Below, one piece after another: positions 1-7,108 of a DNA stretch of 28,846 bases. The stretch spans positions 1-28,846 of the forward strand of contig JAYVTO010000183.1 in NCBI GenBank assembly GCA_043788745.1, in the 5' to 3' direction. The translations under genes and the position numbers were made by a program. Position 1 is the stretch's first letter, and every line of letters starts with the position of its first letter. The notes below the pieces were generated by a model. That model was not told the origin of the DNA. It saw nothing but the letters and a program-made list of their open reading frames with translations, and did not search any database. This DNA comes from JBBQWZ01 sp043788745. GTDB lineage: Bacteria > Acidobacteriota > Terriglobia > Bryobacterales > Bryobacteraceae.

Positions 1-95
1 CCGTCAATAACAGTCGTGGACGCGTCGATGAACGAGCCATGACTCAGCATAGCATCAAACAAATCGATACGGATATGTTTTAGTGAAACGCTATA

Positions 96-878
96 CTAGG
101 GGCGGAGTTTGCGCAACCGGTAGTCTTCGACGGCGGGCATGCGGACGACGTGGCACATCTCGAAGAGCCGCGATCGGGCGCGGGATCCGATGACTTCGCC
201 GAGGGTCTTGCGGTAGATGGGTGTAGATCCGGCCATGGATTCGATCTGCTTGCCATGGACGTCCTGATCGGGCAAGTTGGTGGTGGCGATGAGCGGCTTC
301 CGGTTGTTGCAGCGGTGGGTAATGATCGCGGTAATGGTGTCTTCGGCCCACTCGGTGACGCGGTGCGCGCCGAGGTCGTCGAGCAATAGATATTCGGCTT
401 CGAGAGCGGAGCGATAGGCTTCTTTGTCGCTGGCTCCGGAGTTCTTGTCGTAGCCGGCGCGGATGTCGTCGAATAGCGACTGGTAGTCGTAGAAGAGGCC
501 TTCAAAGCCGCGCTGCATAATCCGGTGGAGCGCGGCGGCGGCGAGATGAGTTTTGCCAGTCCCGGGGTCGCCGATCAACAGAAGGCCGGGCTTTGATTCA
601 TCGAAGGGCGTGCAGCGGGAGGCGTAGTTGCGGACTTCGAGCGAGACATCCGAGAGCTGCTTGCGCGCCATCGGGTTGTCGTTGGGGAGATAGAAATTGT
701 CGAAGGACGCCTTGGCGTAGAGGGGCGGAATGCGGGCCTTGGCCTCCATGCGGTCCGTACGGCCGACTTGGCCGCAGGCGCAACGTTCGGCGGCGCTGAT
801 GCCGTCGCGATCGATGGTTTTCCAACCTGTGCCGCCACACACATCGCATTCGGGGACTGGTGCTGGAGTCACGATCAC
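96..878 (-). CDS. DnaC/IstB-type AAA+ ATP-binding protein
   Basis: Probable helicase-loader-type AAA+ ATPase of the DnaC/DnaI/IstB class, expected to act on DNA in the cytoplasm. Using the GTG at 878 it has 260 residues. Near the N-terminus are four cysteines (CDVCGG at 11-16, CAC at 33-35), a probable zinc site like that of DnaI-type loaders. Walker A is GDPGTGKTH (103-111), Walker B is YLLLDD (163-168), a sensor-like IATTN follows at 197-201, and a basic SRARSR stretch near the C-terminus could hold the arginine finger. An in-frame ATG at 965 would add 29 residues, but these are translated from repeat-rich intergenic DNA, so I prefer the GTG. No IstA-like partner or IS end is visible, so a cellular loader is more likely than a transposition helper. 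The exact role is inferred. Confidence 0.82.
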   Translation of the reverse strand: MIVTPAPVPECDVCGGTGWKTIDRDGISAAERCACGQVGRTDRMEAKARIPPLYAKASFDNFYLPNDNPMARKQLSDVSLEVRNYASRCTPFDESKPGLLLIGDPGTGKTHLAAAALHRIMQRGFEGLFYDYQSLFDDIRAGYDKNSGASDKEAYRSALEAEYLLLDDLGAHRVTEWAEDTITAIITHRCNNRKPLIATTNLPDQDVHGKQIESMAGSTPIYRKTLGEVIGSRARSRLFEMCHVVRMPAVEDYRLRKLRP

Positions 879-997
879 AAGTCTACCAATGGGTTGAGCT
901 AAGCGGTGCTCGTGGGGCGCTCGCTTGCGCTCGCGGTTCGGTGCAAAGATCCCAGTCCCTTGCACGCGGAGCTATAGAGAGAGGCGTTCAGCGAAGC

Positions 998-1017
998 ATC
1001 CCCGCCGCGGCGGGGAT
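998..1017. repeat. Perfect 20-bp GC palindrome
   Basis: The sequence is ATCCCCGCCG followed by its exact reverse complement CGGCGGGGAT. Related hairpins with CCCCGCCG/CGGCGGGG arms occur at 10352-10371 (loop GTCA), and a looser relative lies near 22494-22513. This is a REP-like dispersed element. It could also act as a terminator for one of its neighbours, but no U-tract follows. Confidence 0.75.
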
Positions 1018-1044
1018 ATGTCGGGCGCTGTCGTTATGGATGAG

Positions 1045-1068
1045 ATCCGCTCACTTCGTTCGCGGTTC
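1045..1068 (+). repeat. Dispersed repeat family B (CGCTCACTTCGTTCGCGGTT)
   Basis: This unit lies in a gap between genes. An inverted near-identical copy is at 7000-7023, a partial inverted copy at 12199-12214 and a variant at 22524-22545. All are intergenic. The unit is an imperfect palindrome with CCGC and GCGG ends. Confidence 0.75.
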
Positions 1069-1131
1069 CTTGCTGCCGAGTGGCCGGAGGAGTTTTTCAC
1101 AGTTCCTTACGCTCGCGGTGCTTCGTTGGGG

Positions 1132-2490
1132 CTAATGCACGATGCGCAGGTGGCCTCCGCTGTCGTCGAGAATGAGGTCGAACTCGCGGGCTGAGTCTCC
1201 TCGGGGTTCGTTGGCACCTTCTTGGAGGACTACTTGGGCGCGGTGATCATTGAACCAGAGCTTGGCGAGGAAGAGCATATCCCAGTCTTCGCCGAAGCGG
1301 TTGTTGCGGATGAGAACCCGGCCGGCCGGTGTGAGCTTTGGGCGGAGGCCGCAGAGATCGGCCAAGGCATTGTTGGTTCGGGCTTGCGCGCCTCGGAGTC
1401 CGGCGAGCAACGGAGTCTGGCGTTTTGTATGGAGGGGCATCAGGAGGAGCGGGATGGTCAGGACAACGGCCAGGGCAGGGATCTTCGGGGTGTAGCGGCG
1501 GCGGAGTTCGAGGACGAGGACGGCGGCGTAGATCGACCACCAGGCCAGCGGGAGATAGCAGACGAAGCCTTCGCGCGGGGGGACGAAGCTGACGGGGAGG
1601 AAGGCCAGGATGGCGAAGGCTCCAGAGAGTGCGAGGGTCCGCGAGCGGAGGAGCCACGCGACGAATGGGAGTGCGATCCAGAGCAGGATGACGCGCGCGG
1701 TATTGAACCAGCGTTCGGTATAGAAGAGCAGATTCATGTCGTTGCGCGCGGTCGCGAAGAAGCGCTGGACGGTGAACGCGGGCTTGTAGGCGTCTTGTGC
1801 ATTCAGTGGGTCCGGGCCATTCATCTTGCCATACAGGTAGAGGGCGGTGAGAACTCCGGCGATGAGAGCTGGGGCGAGGTCGCGGAGGGTGCGGCGGCGA
1901 TGAGCCCATTCCCAGATCAAAACGAAAACGGGGAGAGTAACCGCCATTTCCTTGGCGTTCAGCGCGCCGATGTAGAGGGCGAGGAAGACTGCGAACTTGT
2001 AGGGGCGGTCTTCGAGATACCAAACAAGGGCGGCGGTACAAAATGTGTAGCAGAGGATGTCGTAGATCGTCGAATTGCTGTAGTAGATCGGGACCATCGC
2101 GGCGTGGAATGCTCCGATGCCGGTCGCAAGCGCGGAGGAATCGGCGTCGGCGGTGACGGCGAGGGCGAGCCGGTAGAGCAGAAAGAGATTCAGCGCGAGC
2201 AGCCCGAAACAGGTGGCGCGATAGGCTACTGGGTCCATGTGGACCAGCGAGTAGATGGCGAGATACCAGGCGCCTCCGGCCGGGCGGTAAAAGGAAGACC
2301 AGAAGGTGAGATTCGCCTGGGCGACGGCGGCGGGCCCGGCCTCCCAATACTTATGCAGGTTATGCATGTCGTCGGGGGCGAATCCGGTGAATAGGCCGGG
2401 CCCGGCGAACCAGAGGAAGTAGGCGGCGAGGAATGCGATGAGGATGGGGGTCCGCAAGAGGCTAGTGTAGCGGGGCGGGGCGATCCGCAT
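1132..2490 (-). CDS. Polytopic membrane protein, GT-C glycosyltransferase-like
   Basis: The product is a 452-residue integral membrane protein with about nine to ten hydrophobic segments between residues 15 and 365 and a soluble C-terminal tail of roughly 80 residues. Right after the first membrane segment comes PDDMHNLH, with the Asp pair at residues 40-41. An acidic residue or pair in this first outer loop is the catalytic hallmark of GT-C glycosyltransferases (PMT/GT39-like), which use lipid-linked sugars. The ATG at 2490 was chosen because the longer frame runs back into the upstream gene and gives a Ser/Pro-rich, non-native N-terminus. The upstream gene stops at 2513, leaving 22 nt, so the two are probably co-transcribed. 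The family is inferred from topology and the Asp pair, and the substrate is unknown. Confidence 0.72.
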   Translation of the reverse strand: MRIAPPRYTSLLRTPILIAFLAAYFLWFAGPGLFTGFAPDDMHNLHKYWEAGPAAVAQANLTFWSSFYRPAGGAWYLAIYSLVHMDPVAYRATCFGLLALNLFLLYRLALAVTADADSSALATGIGAFHAAMVPIYYSNSTIYDILCYTFCTAALVWYLEDRPYKFAVFLALYIGALNAKEMAVTLPVFVLIWEWAHRRRTLRDLAPALIAGVLTALYLYGKMNGPDPLNAQDAYKPAFTVQRFFATARNDMNLLFYTERWFNTARVILLWIALPFVAWLLRSRTLALSGAFAILAFLPVSFVPPREGFVCYLPLAWWSIYAAVLVLELRRRYTPKIPALAVVLTIPLLLMPLHTKRQTPLLAGLRGAQARTNNALADLCGLRPKLTPAGRVLIRNNRFGEDWDMLFLAKLWFNDHRAQVVLQEGANEPRGDSAREFDLILDDSGGHLRIVH

Positions 2491-2512
2491 GGCATTAGGC
2501 TTCGCGAGCGGG

Positions 2513-3310
2513 CTACTGCTTGGGATCGGCGATCGCTTGCTCGATGCTGACGCCGAAGCGCTGCGGATTGGTCCAGCGGTAGGTGGTCGCGTAGGGTTGA
2601 TTCGGGAAGACATGCGGCGCGACGGAGAGATTGAAGCGGTTGAAGGCGGGCACGCGGGTTCCGCCAGGGCCTAGCTGCGTGGTTTGCTCGAAGATGACGG
2701 CGCCGGCTTGCGGCCCGTCTTTCAGAAAGGCCTTCCAGTTGTCGAGGACTCGGGATTTGGTATCGATCCACAGTGATCCCCGGAGATGGGGGTAGTGGGC
2801 TTCGTGGGGCCAGGGGCTGTTGCATTGGTCGAAATCGATGGCGAGGAGGTTGTTCTCGGCGCGCGGTTCGGTGAGCTTGCAATAGCGCAGAACGTCGACG
2901 GCGCTCATGCGGACGTCATTGCGCTGGAAGCCGGGTCCGGGACGTTTGTCGAGGGGCGTTTCGGCGTAGGTGGCTGCTTTGTGCAGTTTGGCGTCGGCTT
3001 CGATCTGAAGGATGGCTGCCTTGCGGATTTTGTCGAGATCTTTGGGTTTAAGGGGCTTGCCATTGCGTTCGAGCTTGATATCGATGTTCTGGCGATGGCT
3101 CATGTAGGATTCGCCTGCCTCGGTCGATTCATGGTCGACGACGCCTTTGGCGGAGAAGCGCTGATGCATCACTTCGTACCGAAACGTAAATTCGCCGAAT
3201 TCGCGAGCCTGCCCGATTTCCTTAGCGATGATTTCCTTGGCGAGGTCGGCGGCTTTCGGTGTTTGGGCGTTGAGAAACACGGCGATAAGGACAGTGGACA
3301 GGGTCTTCAT
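2513..3310 (-). CDS. Exported protein of unknown function
   Basis: This is a 265-residue protein that I do not recognise. It begins with a short hydrophobic segment (residues 3-15, ending near LNAQ) that looks like a cleavable signal peptide. The mature part is hydrophilic, with a charged segment at about 85-110 (LERNGKPLKPKDLDKI) and beta-rich sequence toward the C-terminus. Similar exported proteins with a DKI(R/K)KA-type stretch are familiar from Acidobacteriota, but I cannot name a family. The start is supported by the signal peptide. An AT-rich TATTAA-like hexamer precedes the ATG by a few bases. It is the first gene of a probable two-gene unit with the membrane protein that follows 22 nt downstream, so a shared envelope role is possible. 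Confidence 0.75.
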   Translation of the reverse strand: MKTLSTVLIAVFLNAQTPKAADLAKEIIAKEIGQAREFGEFTFRYEVMHQRFSAKGVVDHESTEAGESYMSHRQNIDIKLERNGKPLKPKDLDKIRKAAILQIEADAKLHKAATYAETPLDKRPGPGFQRNDVRMSAVDVLRYCKLTEPRAENNLLAIDFDQCNSPWPHEAHYPHLRGSLWIDTKSRVLDNWKAFLKDGPQAGAVIFEQTTQLGPGGTRVPAFNRFNLSVAPHVFPNQPYATTYRWTNPQRFGVSIEQAIADPKQ

Positions 3311-3563
3311 TAATGATTAATACGCGGAGAAGCGGGGGCAGGTTCCGGGGTCGGGGCGGTTGGCGCCAACGGAGACCTTGTGGCGCTCTGTTGCACTTCC
3401 TCAGTATGACGCAGCGACTGGCGGAGAGCCTCGAACTCGGCTGTTCGGACGCGGCTGCGCGGATTCGGCTGTGCCGCGCTTACTGCGCCACCCCTTTGGG
3501 TCTTTGCGTGTGCGTCTCGATGCCGCTTTCTTTCGTGCTCGTTCTCATCCGCCCTCGCGCCCG
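3311..3563. other. Intergenic region, no gene seen
   Basis: The stretch lies between the end of the class V PLP enzyme gene and the start of the exported-protein gene. It has GC-rich low-complexity frames only, with no start or motif that supports a protein. A small palindrome, ATTAATGATTAAT (about 3309-3321), overlaps the start of the exported-protein gene. Confidence 0.6.
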
Positions 3564-4694
3564 CTAGGGAAGGAGATCGATAGCTTTCGCAATCTCTTCG
3601 GTGCTGATATAAAAATGCGGCGCGAAGCGTACCCAGCCCTGACGGTTGGCTGCTTCGATTCCCTTTTCTTTTAGCTTCGCGAGAACGGCGGCGGAATCGA
3701 GTCCGGCTTTGCGGACGCTGACGATGCCGGCTCCGGTGGCTGGGGTGCGGTGGCCTAGAAGTTCGTAGCCTTTAGCTTTTGCACCGGCGGCGATGTGGTC
3801 GGCTAGGGCTTGGACTTTGGGTGCGACGTTGGCGACTCCGATTTCGTTGAGGAGGTCGACGGCGGCGCGGACTCCGTAGCAGCCGATGGTATTGAGGGTT
3901 CCGCATTCGTAGCGGCCGGCGTCGGGGCGGACGGTCATGTCGCGAGAGGCGTAGTCGTTGTACGAAGCGACAGTGGTCCAGCCGAATTCTACTGGATCGA
4001 CTTCGTCTTGGAGGTAGTCGGCGACATAGAGGACTCCGCAGCCTTCGGGGCCGAGGAGCCACTTGTGGGCGTCGGCGGCGAGGGCGTCGATCTGCATCGT
4101 CTCGACGTCGATAGGGAATGCGCCGAGGCCTTGGATGGCGTCGACGAAGAACGTGACTCCACGGGAGGAGCAGATGTGGCCGATGGCTTCGAGGTCGACG
4201 CGATAGCCGCTGAGGTAGTTGACGAAGCTGATGGCGAGGAGGCGGGCTCCGCGGCAGGCTTCGTCGATTTTGTCGAGGCTGTCGTAGATGGACAGCCAGC
4301 GGAGGTGAACTCCTTTGGCCTCGAGGCGCTGCCAGATGTACTGATTCGCGGGGAACTCTTCGCGGAAGACGACGATGGAATCGCCGGCTGTCCAGTGGAT
4401 GCCGAGGGCGATGGTGGCGATGCCTTCGGAAGTGTTCTTAACGATGGCAATTTCCGAAGGCTTCGAGTGGATCATGCGCGCGGTTGCGTCGCGGAGGCCT
4501 TCGTAGCACGCCATCCAATCGGCGTAGTGGTGGGAGCCATGGAAGCAGGCGTCGGCGGCGAGGTGCTGCATGGCTTCGGAGGCACGGCGGGAGAGCGGAG
4601 CAACGGCGGCGTGGTTGAGGTAGATGTATTTTTCGGTGACCGGGAACTGGGCGCGGTAGTGCGCGAGATCGATGGGCGCGAGATCGATGGGCAT
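3564..4694 (-). CDS. Class V aminotransferase-fold PLP enzyme
   Basis: This 376-residue PLP enzyme of fold type I belongs to the class V group (cysteine desulfurase / isopenicillin-N-epimerase-like). The PLP lysine is K211 in ADAHKWLLGPEG, with H210 before it. D185 in FFVDAIQG should pair with the pyridine nitrogen, and KNTSEG (86-91) is the phosphate-side loop. The C-terminal region where SufS/CsdB enzymes carry the catalytic cysteine reads RQGWVRFAPHFY and has no Cys, so a cysteine desulfurase is unlikely. An epimerase, lyase or transaminase acting on an unknown amino acid fits better. The N-terminus contains an exact 15-bp tandem duplication (4661-4690), giving PIDLAPIDLA. A TATAGT hexamer lies 7 nt before the ATG. 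It has no close co-directional partner. Confidence 0.88.
   Translation of the reverse strand: MPIDLAPIDLAHYRAQFPVTEKYIYLNHAAVAPLSRRASEAMQHLAADACFHGSHHYADWMACYEGLRDATARMIHSKPSEIAIVKNTSEGIATIALGIHWTAGDSIVVFREEFPANQYIWQRLEAKGVHLRWLSIYDSLDKIDEACRGARLLAISFVNYLSGYRVDLEAIGHICSSRGVTFFVDAIQGLGAFPIDVETMQIDALAADAHKWLLGPEGCGVLYVADYLQDEVDPVEFGWTTVASYNDYASRDMTVRPDAGRYECGTLNTIGCYGVRAAVDLLNEIGVANVAPKVQALADHIAAGAKAKGYELLGHRTPATGAGIVSVRKAGLDSAAVLAKLKEKGIEAANRQGWVRFAPHFYISTEEIAKAIDLLP
4661..4690. repeat. 15-bp tandem duplication at a gene start
   Basis: GCGCGAGATCGATGG occurs twice, back to back, inside the first codons of the class V PLP enzyme gene. It duplicates five residues (PIDLA) and keeps the reading frame. 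Confidence 0.9.
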
Positions 4695-4701
4695 TGCTAT
4701 G

Positions 4702-4707
4702 ACTATA
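4702..4707 (-). promoter_or_regulatory. Putative -10 box (TATAGT)
   Basis: TATAGT on the minus strand ends 7 nt before the ATG at 4694. This would place the transcription start at or next to the start codon. No convincing -35 box or Shine-Dalgarno sequence is seen. Confidence 0.4.
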
Positions 4708-4854
4708 TCGAGTTAGGGTAATTACGGGTAATCTAGAGGGCGCTTGGCGACGGACCTTGAGATTTTCGGCGGATCTCAATTTGGGATTATGGCGGCGGTT
4801 CCTGGCGCTGCGGGCCTGCTGGCTTGTACCGCAAATCGCGGGGATGAGGGTGGG

Positions 4855-5018
4855 CTATCGCGTTTTGATGATTTTCCGCAAGCTCATGTTCAGCGACTCG
4901 ACGGCATTGGTCGTATCGATCACCTTACGAATCTCTCTGTTGGAAACGCGAAAAACAGCGTGACGCGTTCCCAGTTTCCGCGCCACGCCTGGCTGAGGGC
5001 CGGATGCGTCGCGTCCCA
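4855..5018 (-). pseudogene. IS256-family transposase remnant (frameshifted C-terminal part)
   Basis: On the minus strand one frame reads WDATHPALSQAWRGNWERV and runs on to LFFAFPTE. The next frame then reads REIRKVID and TTNAVESLNMSLRKIIKTR before a TAG stop at 4855-4857. Together these are the signature C-terminal region of Mutator/IS256 transposases (NWERV...FFAFPPEIRKVIYTTNAVESLN...). The break between frames lies near 4933-4940. The DDE catalytic core upstream and the usual C-terminal end downstream were not found, and no terminal inverted repeats were seen. It is a dead fragment of an old insertion. Confidence 0.85.
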
Positions 5019-5332
5019 CTGGCGAGCGCAGTCCCCGCCCCTGGTCATGGCGTGGCTCCCGTCGAGCGAAAGAACCGGAATCACCATAGTGAGGCAGTTG
5101 GCTGCGGGGATGAGATTGTGGCAGGCAAGACTCCTAAGTAACAGCCCGGAAGACGGAGCGCGCGGGCGTCGTTGCTTGCGTATCGTGAGGGTGCCCGCGC
5201 ACCCCGTCCGGGGGGGGGGCTAGCTGGTCAGTGTATTGACGGCAAGATCCTGAGCGGGCGCATCCTCACGCGACTCACGTGGTGTCGGCAAGCTGCGACG
5301 CCCTCGCCGACAACGCTACAATAGCGATTCGC
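5019..5332. other. Intergenic region upstream of the carboxylase cluster
   Basis: No gene is visible. The segment contains a run of ten G residues (5210-5219) within a GC-rich palindromic patch, and a similar CCCGCCCGGGGCTAGC patch lies near 15965-15982. The putative promoter of the carboxylase genes is at its right end. It may include further unrecognisable transposon debris. Confidence 0.5.
5317..5322 (+). promoter_or_regulatory. Putative -10 box (TACAAT) of the carboxylase cluster
   Basis: TACAAT ends 10 nt before the GTG at 5333. No Shine-Dalgarno sequence lies between. This suggests a very short or absent leader, and argues against the ATG-like upstream starts of the longer frame. Confidence 0.45.
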
Positions 5333-6934
5333 GTGCAGCCTCTTCGTTCCCTAGCCGATCCGCACTCGCCTGAGTTTCAGGCGAACTACGCCGCCCTCTC
5401 TGTCGAGGTCGCAAAGCTCCGCTCTGCCCTCAAGCGATCCACCGAAGGCGGCGGCGAAAAGTACACCAAACGCCACGTCGAACGCGGCAAACTGCTGCCG
5501 CGCGAGCGCGTTGAAATGACGCTCGACGAAGGTTCCTACTTCCTCGAAATCGCCCCGCTCGCTGGAATCGGCATGGACGGCGAAGTCCCCGGCGCTGGCG
5601 TCATCGGCGGCATCGGACTCGTCTCCGGCCGCGAATGCCTGATCATCGCCAACGAAGCCACGGCCAAAGGCGGAGCCACCGGCGAACCCGGCCTTTGGAA
5701 GAACACACGCCTCGCCGACATCGCCATGCAGAATCGTCTGCCGACCATCCTGCTTGTCGAAGCCGCCGGCGCCGATCTGCCCCAGCAAGCCAAAGTCTTC
5801 GTCCCCGGCGGTCGCGGATTCCGCGAACTTACCCGCCGTTCGAAGATGCGCATTCCGACCATCAGCGTCGTCTTCGGCAGTTCCACCGCCGGCGGGGCTT
5901 ATCTGCCCGGCATGTCCGACTACACGGTCTTCGTTCGCAATCAGGCCCTCGTCTTCCTCGCCGGACCGCCGCTCGTCAAGATGGCCACCGGCGAGATCGT
6001 CGACGAAGAATCGCTCGGCGGCGCGGAGATGCATTCGAAGATCTCCGGCCTCTCCGACTATCTCGCGAACGACGAGATCGACGGCATCCGCATCGCCCGC
6101 GACATCGTCTCGCACTACAACTTGCCGAAGCCGCCACTACCCGCCGGAGCAGGTATGGGAGACGAGCCGCTCTTCCCCGCCGACGAACTCCTCGGAATCG
6201 CATCCGCCGACGTGCGAGTGCCCTTCGAAGTCCGCGACATCATTGCGCGCATCGTCGACGGCTCGCGCTTTGAAGAATTCAAGGCTACCTACGGGACAAC
6301 GCTCGTAACCGGCTTCGCGCGCATCCAAGGCTTCCCCGTCGCCATCCTGGGCAACAACGGCGTCCTGCTTTCGGAATCCGCCGCGAAAGGCGCGCAGTTT
6401 ATCGAACTCGCCAATCAGCAGAACATTCCGCTGCTCTTCCTGCAGAACATCACCGGCTTCATGGTCGGTCGCAGCTACGAAGAGCAGGGCATCATTCGCA
6501 ACGGCTCCAAGCTCATCAACGCCGTCTCGAACTCCACCGTCCCCGCGATCACCATCATGGTCGGCGGGTCCTACGGTGCCGGCAACTACGCCATGTGCGG
6601 ACGCGCCTACGAACCGCGCTTCCTCTTCACCTGGCCGAACCACCGCATCGCAGTGATGGGCGGTCCGCAGCTTTCCGGAGTCATGGACATCATTCGCCGC
6701 GATGCCATGACGAAAGCCCGCATCCCCATCGACGAAGAGCAAATGAACGCCGCGAAGAAGCAGCTCGAAGAGCAAATCAACCGCGAGTCGGACCCTTACT
6801 TCGCCACCGCGCGCCTCTGGGACGACGGTATCATAGACCCACGCGACACGCGCACCGTCATTGCCATCTCACTCTCCGCCTCCTACAATCGGCCCGTCGA
6901 AGGCACGATGGAATGGGGAGTCTTTCGCCACTAG
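5333..6934 (+). CDS. Acyl-CoA carboxylase, carboxyltransferase (beta) subunit
   Basis: The product is the carboxyltransferase subunit of a biotin-dependent acyl-CoA carboxylase, closest in pattern to methylcrotonyl-CoA carboxylase beta (geranyl-CoA carboxylase is the close alternative). It moves CO2 from carboxybiotin to an acyl-CoA in the cytoplasm. With the GTG at 5333 it has 533 residues, the normal size for MCC-beta. The two crotonase-like halves show their glycine-rich oxyanion loops: FGSSTAGGAYLPGMSDY (about 181-197) and GGSYGAGNYAMCGRAY (from 411). FLAGPPLVKMATGEIVDEE followed by LGGAEMHSKISG is typical of the MCC/PCC beta group. The longer frame starting at 5279 adds 18 residues that overlap the putative -10 box. 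It is followed 174 nt later by the alpha subunit, then a dehydrogenase and AtuA genes, which supports a branched-chain or isoprenoid substrate. Confidence 0.92.
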   Translation: MQPLRSLADPHSPEFQANYAALSVEVAKLRSALKRSTEGGGEKYTKRHVERGKLLPRERVEMTLDEGSYFLEIAPLAGIGMDGEVPGAGVIGGIGLVSGRECLIIANEATAKGGATGEPGLWKNTRLADIAMQNRLPTILLVEAAGADLPQQAKVFVPGGRGFRELTRRSKMRIPTISVVFGSSTAGGAYLPGMSDYTVFVRNQALVFLAGPPLVKMATGEIVDEESLGGAEMHSKISGLSDYLANDEIDGIRIARDIVSHYNLPKPPLPAGAGMGDEPLFPADELLGIASADVRVPFEVRDIIARIVDGSRFEEFKATYGTTLVTGFARIQGFPVAILGNNGVLLSESAAKGAQFIELANQQNIPLLFLQNITGFMVGRSYEEQGIIRNGSKLINAVSNSTVPAITIMVGGSYGAGNYAMCGRAYEPRFLFTWPNHRIAVMGGPQLSGVMDIIRRDAMTKARIPIDEEQMNAAKKQLEEQINRESDPYFATARLWDDGIIDPRDTRTVIAISLSASYNRPVEGTMEWGVFRH

Positions 6935-6999
6935 TATGAGTTCGCCTCGCACACTGCACCGGACCGGCACGCCATGCCATGTCATGCCAAACCAGCAAA

Positions 7000-7023
7000 G
7001 AACCGCGAACGAAGTGAGCGGAT
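7000..7023 (-). repeat. Dispersed repeat family B
   Basis: Inverted copy of the 1045-1068 element (GAACCGCGAACGAAGTGAGC plus GGAT), lying in the gap between the two carboxylase genes. Confidence 0.75.
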
Positions 7024-7108
7024 TCTCTCTTAGCCGATCTCGCCTCACAGCCTGCCCAGCCTTCACGAGCCCGCGCGCAGGGATCGGAGATTCCCAGGCC
7101 CGAACCGA

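Larger units (their letters stand above)
879..1131. other. Repeat-rich intergenic region
   Basis: No gene is visible between the ATPase gene and the membrane-protein gene downstream of it on the map. The stretch holds a perfect 20-bp palindrome (998-1017) and a copy of the CGCTCACTTCGTTCGCGGTT repeat (1045-1068). Both kinds of element recur elsewhere in the window between genes. Open frames across it are low-complexity shadows. Confidence 0.7.

Noticed and set aside
1..95. Possible minus-strand coding start running off the left edge (frame from ATG at 50).
   Set aside because: Only about 16 codons are visible, with no ribosome-binding site and no recognisable motif. It cannot be supported from this window.
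96..878. IstB of an IS21 element.
   Set aside because: No IstA transposase and no inverted ends are seen; the N-terminal zinc-type cysteines fit a DnaC/DnaI-like loader better.
1222..2394. Long plus-strand open frame (390 codons) opposite the membrane-protein gene.
   Set aside because: It is Glu/Gly-rich, as expected of an antisense shadow in GC-rich DNA. The minus-strand frame has clear membrane segments and a GT-C-like Asp pair.
3564..4694. Cysteine desulfurase (sufS/csd).
   Set aside because: The catalytic cysteine is missing and there are no Fe-S assembly genes nearby.
4744..5223. Plus-strand 159-codon frame over the transposase remnant.
   Set aside because: The minus strand carries the recognisable IS256 transposase signature. 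This frame is its antisense shadow plus low-complexity DNA.
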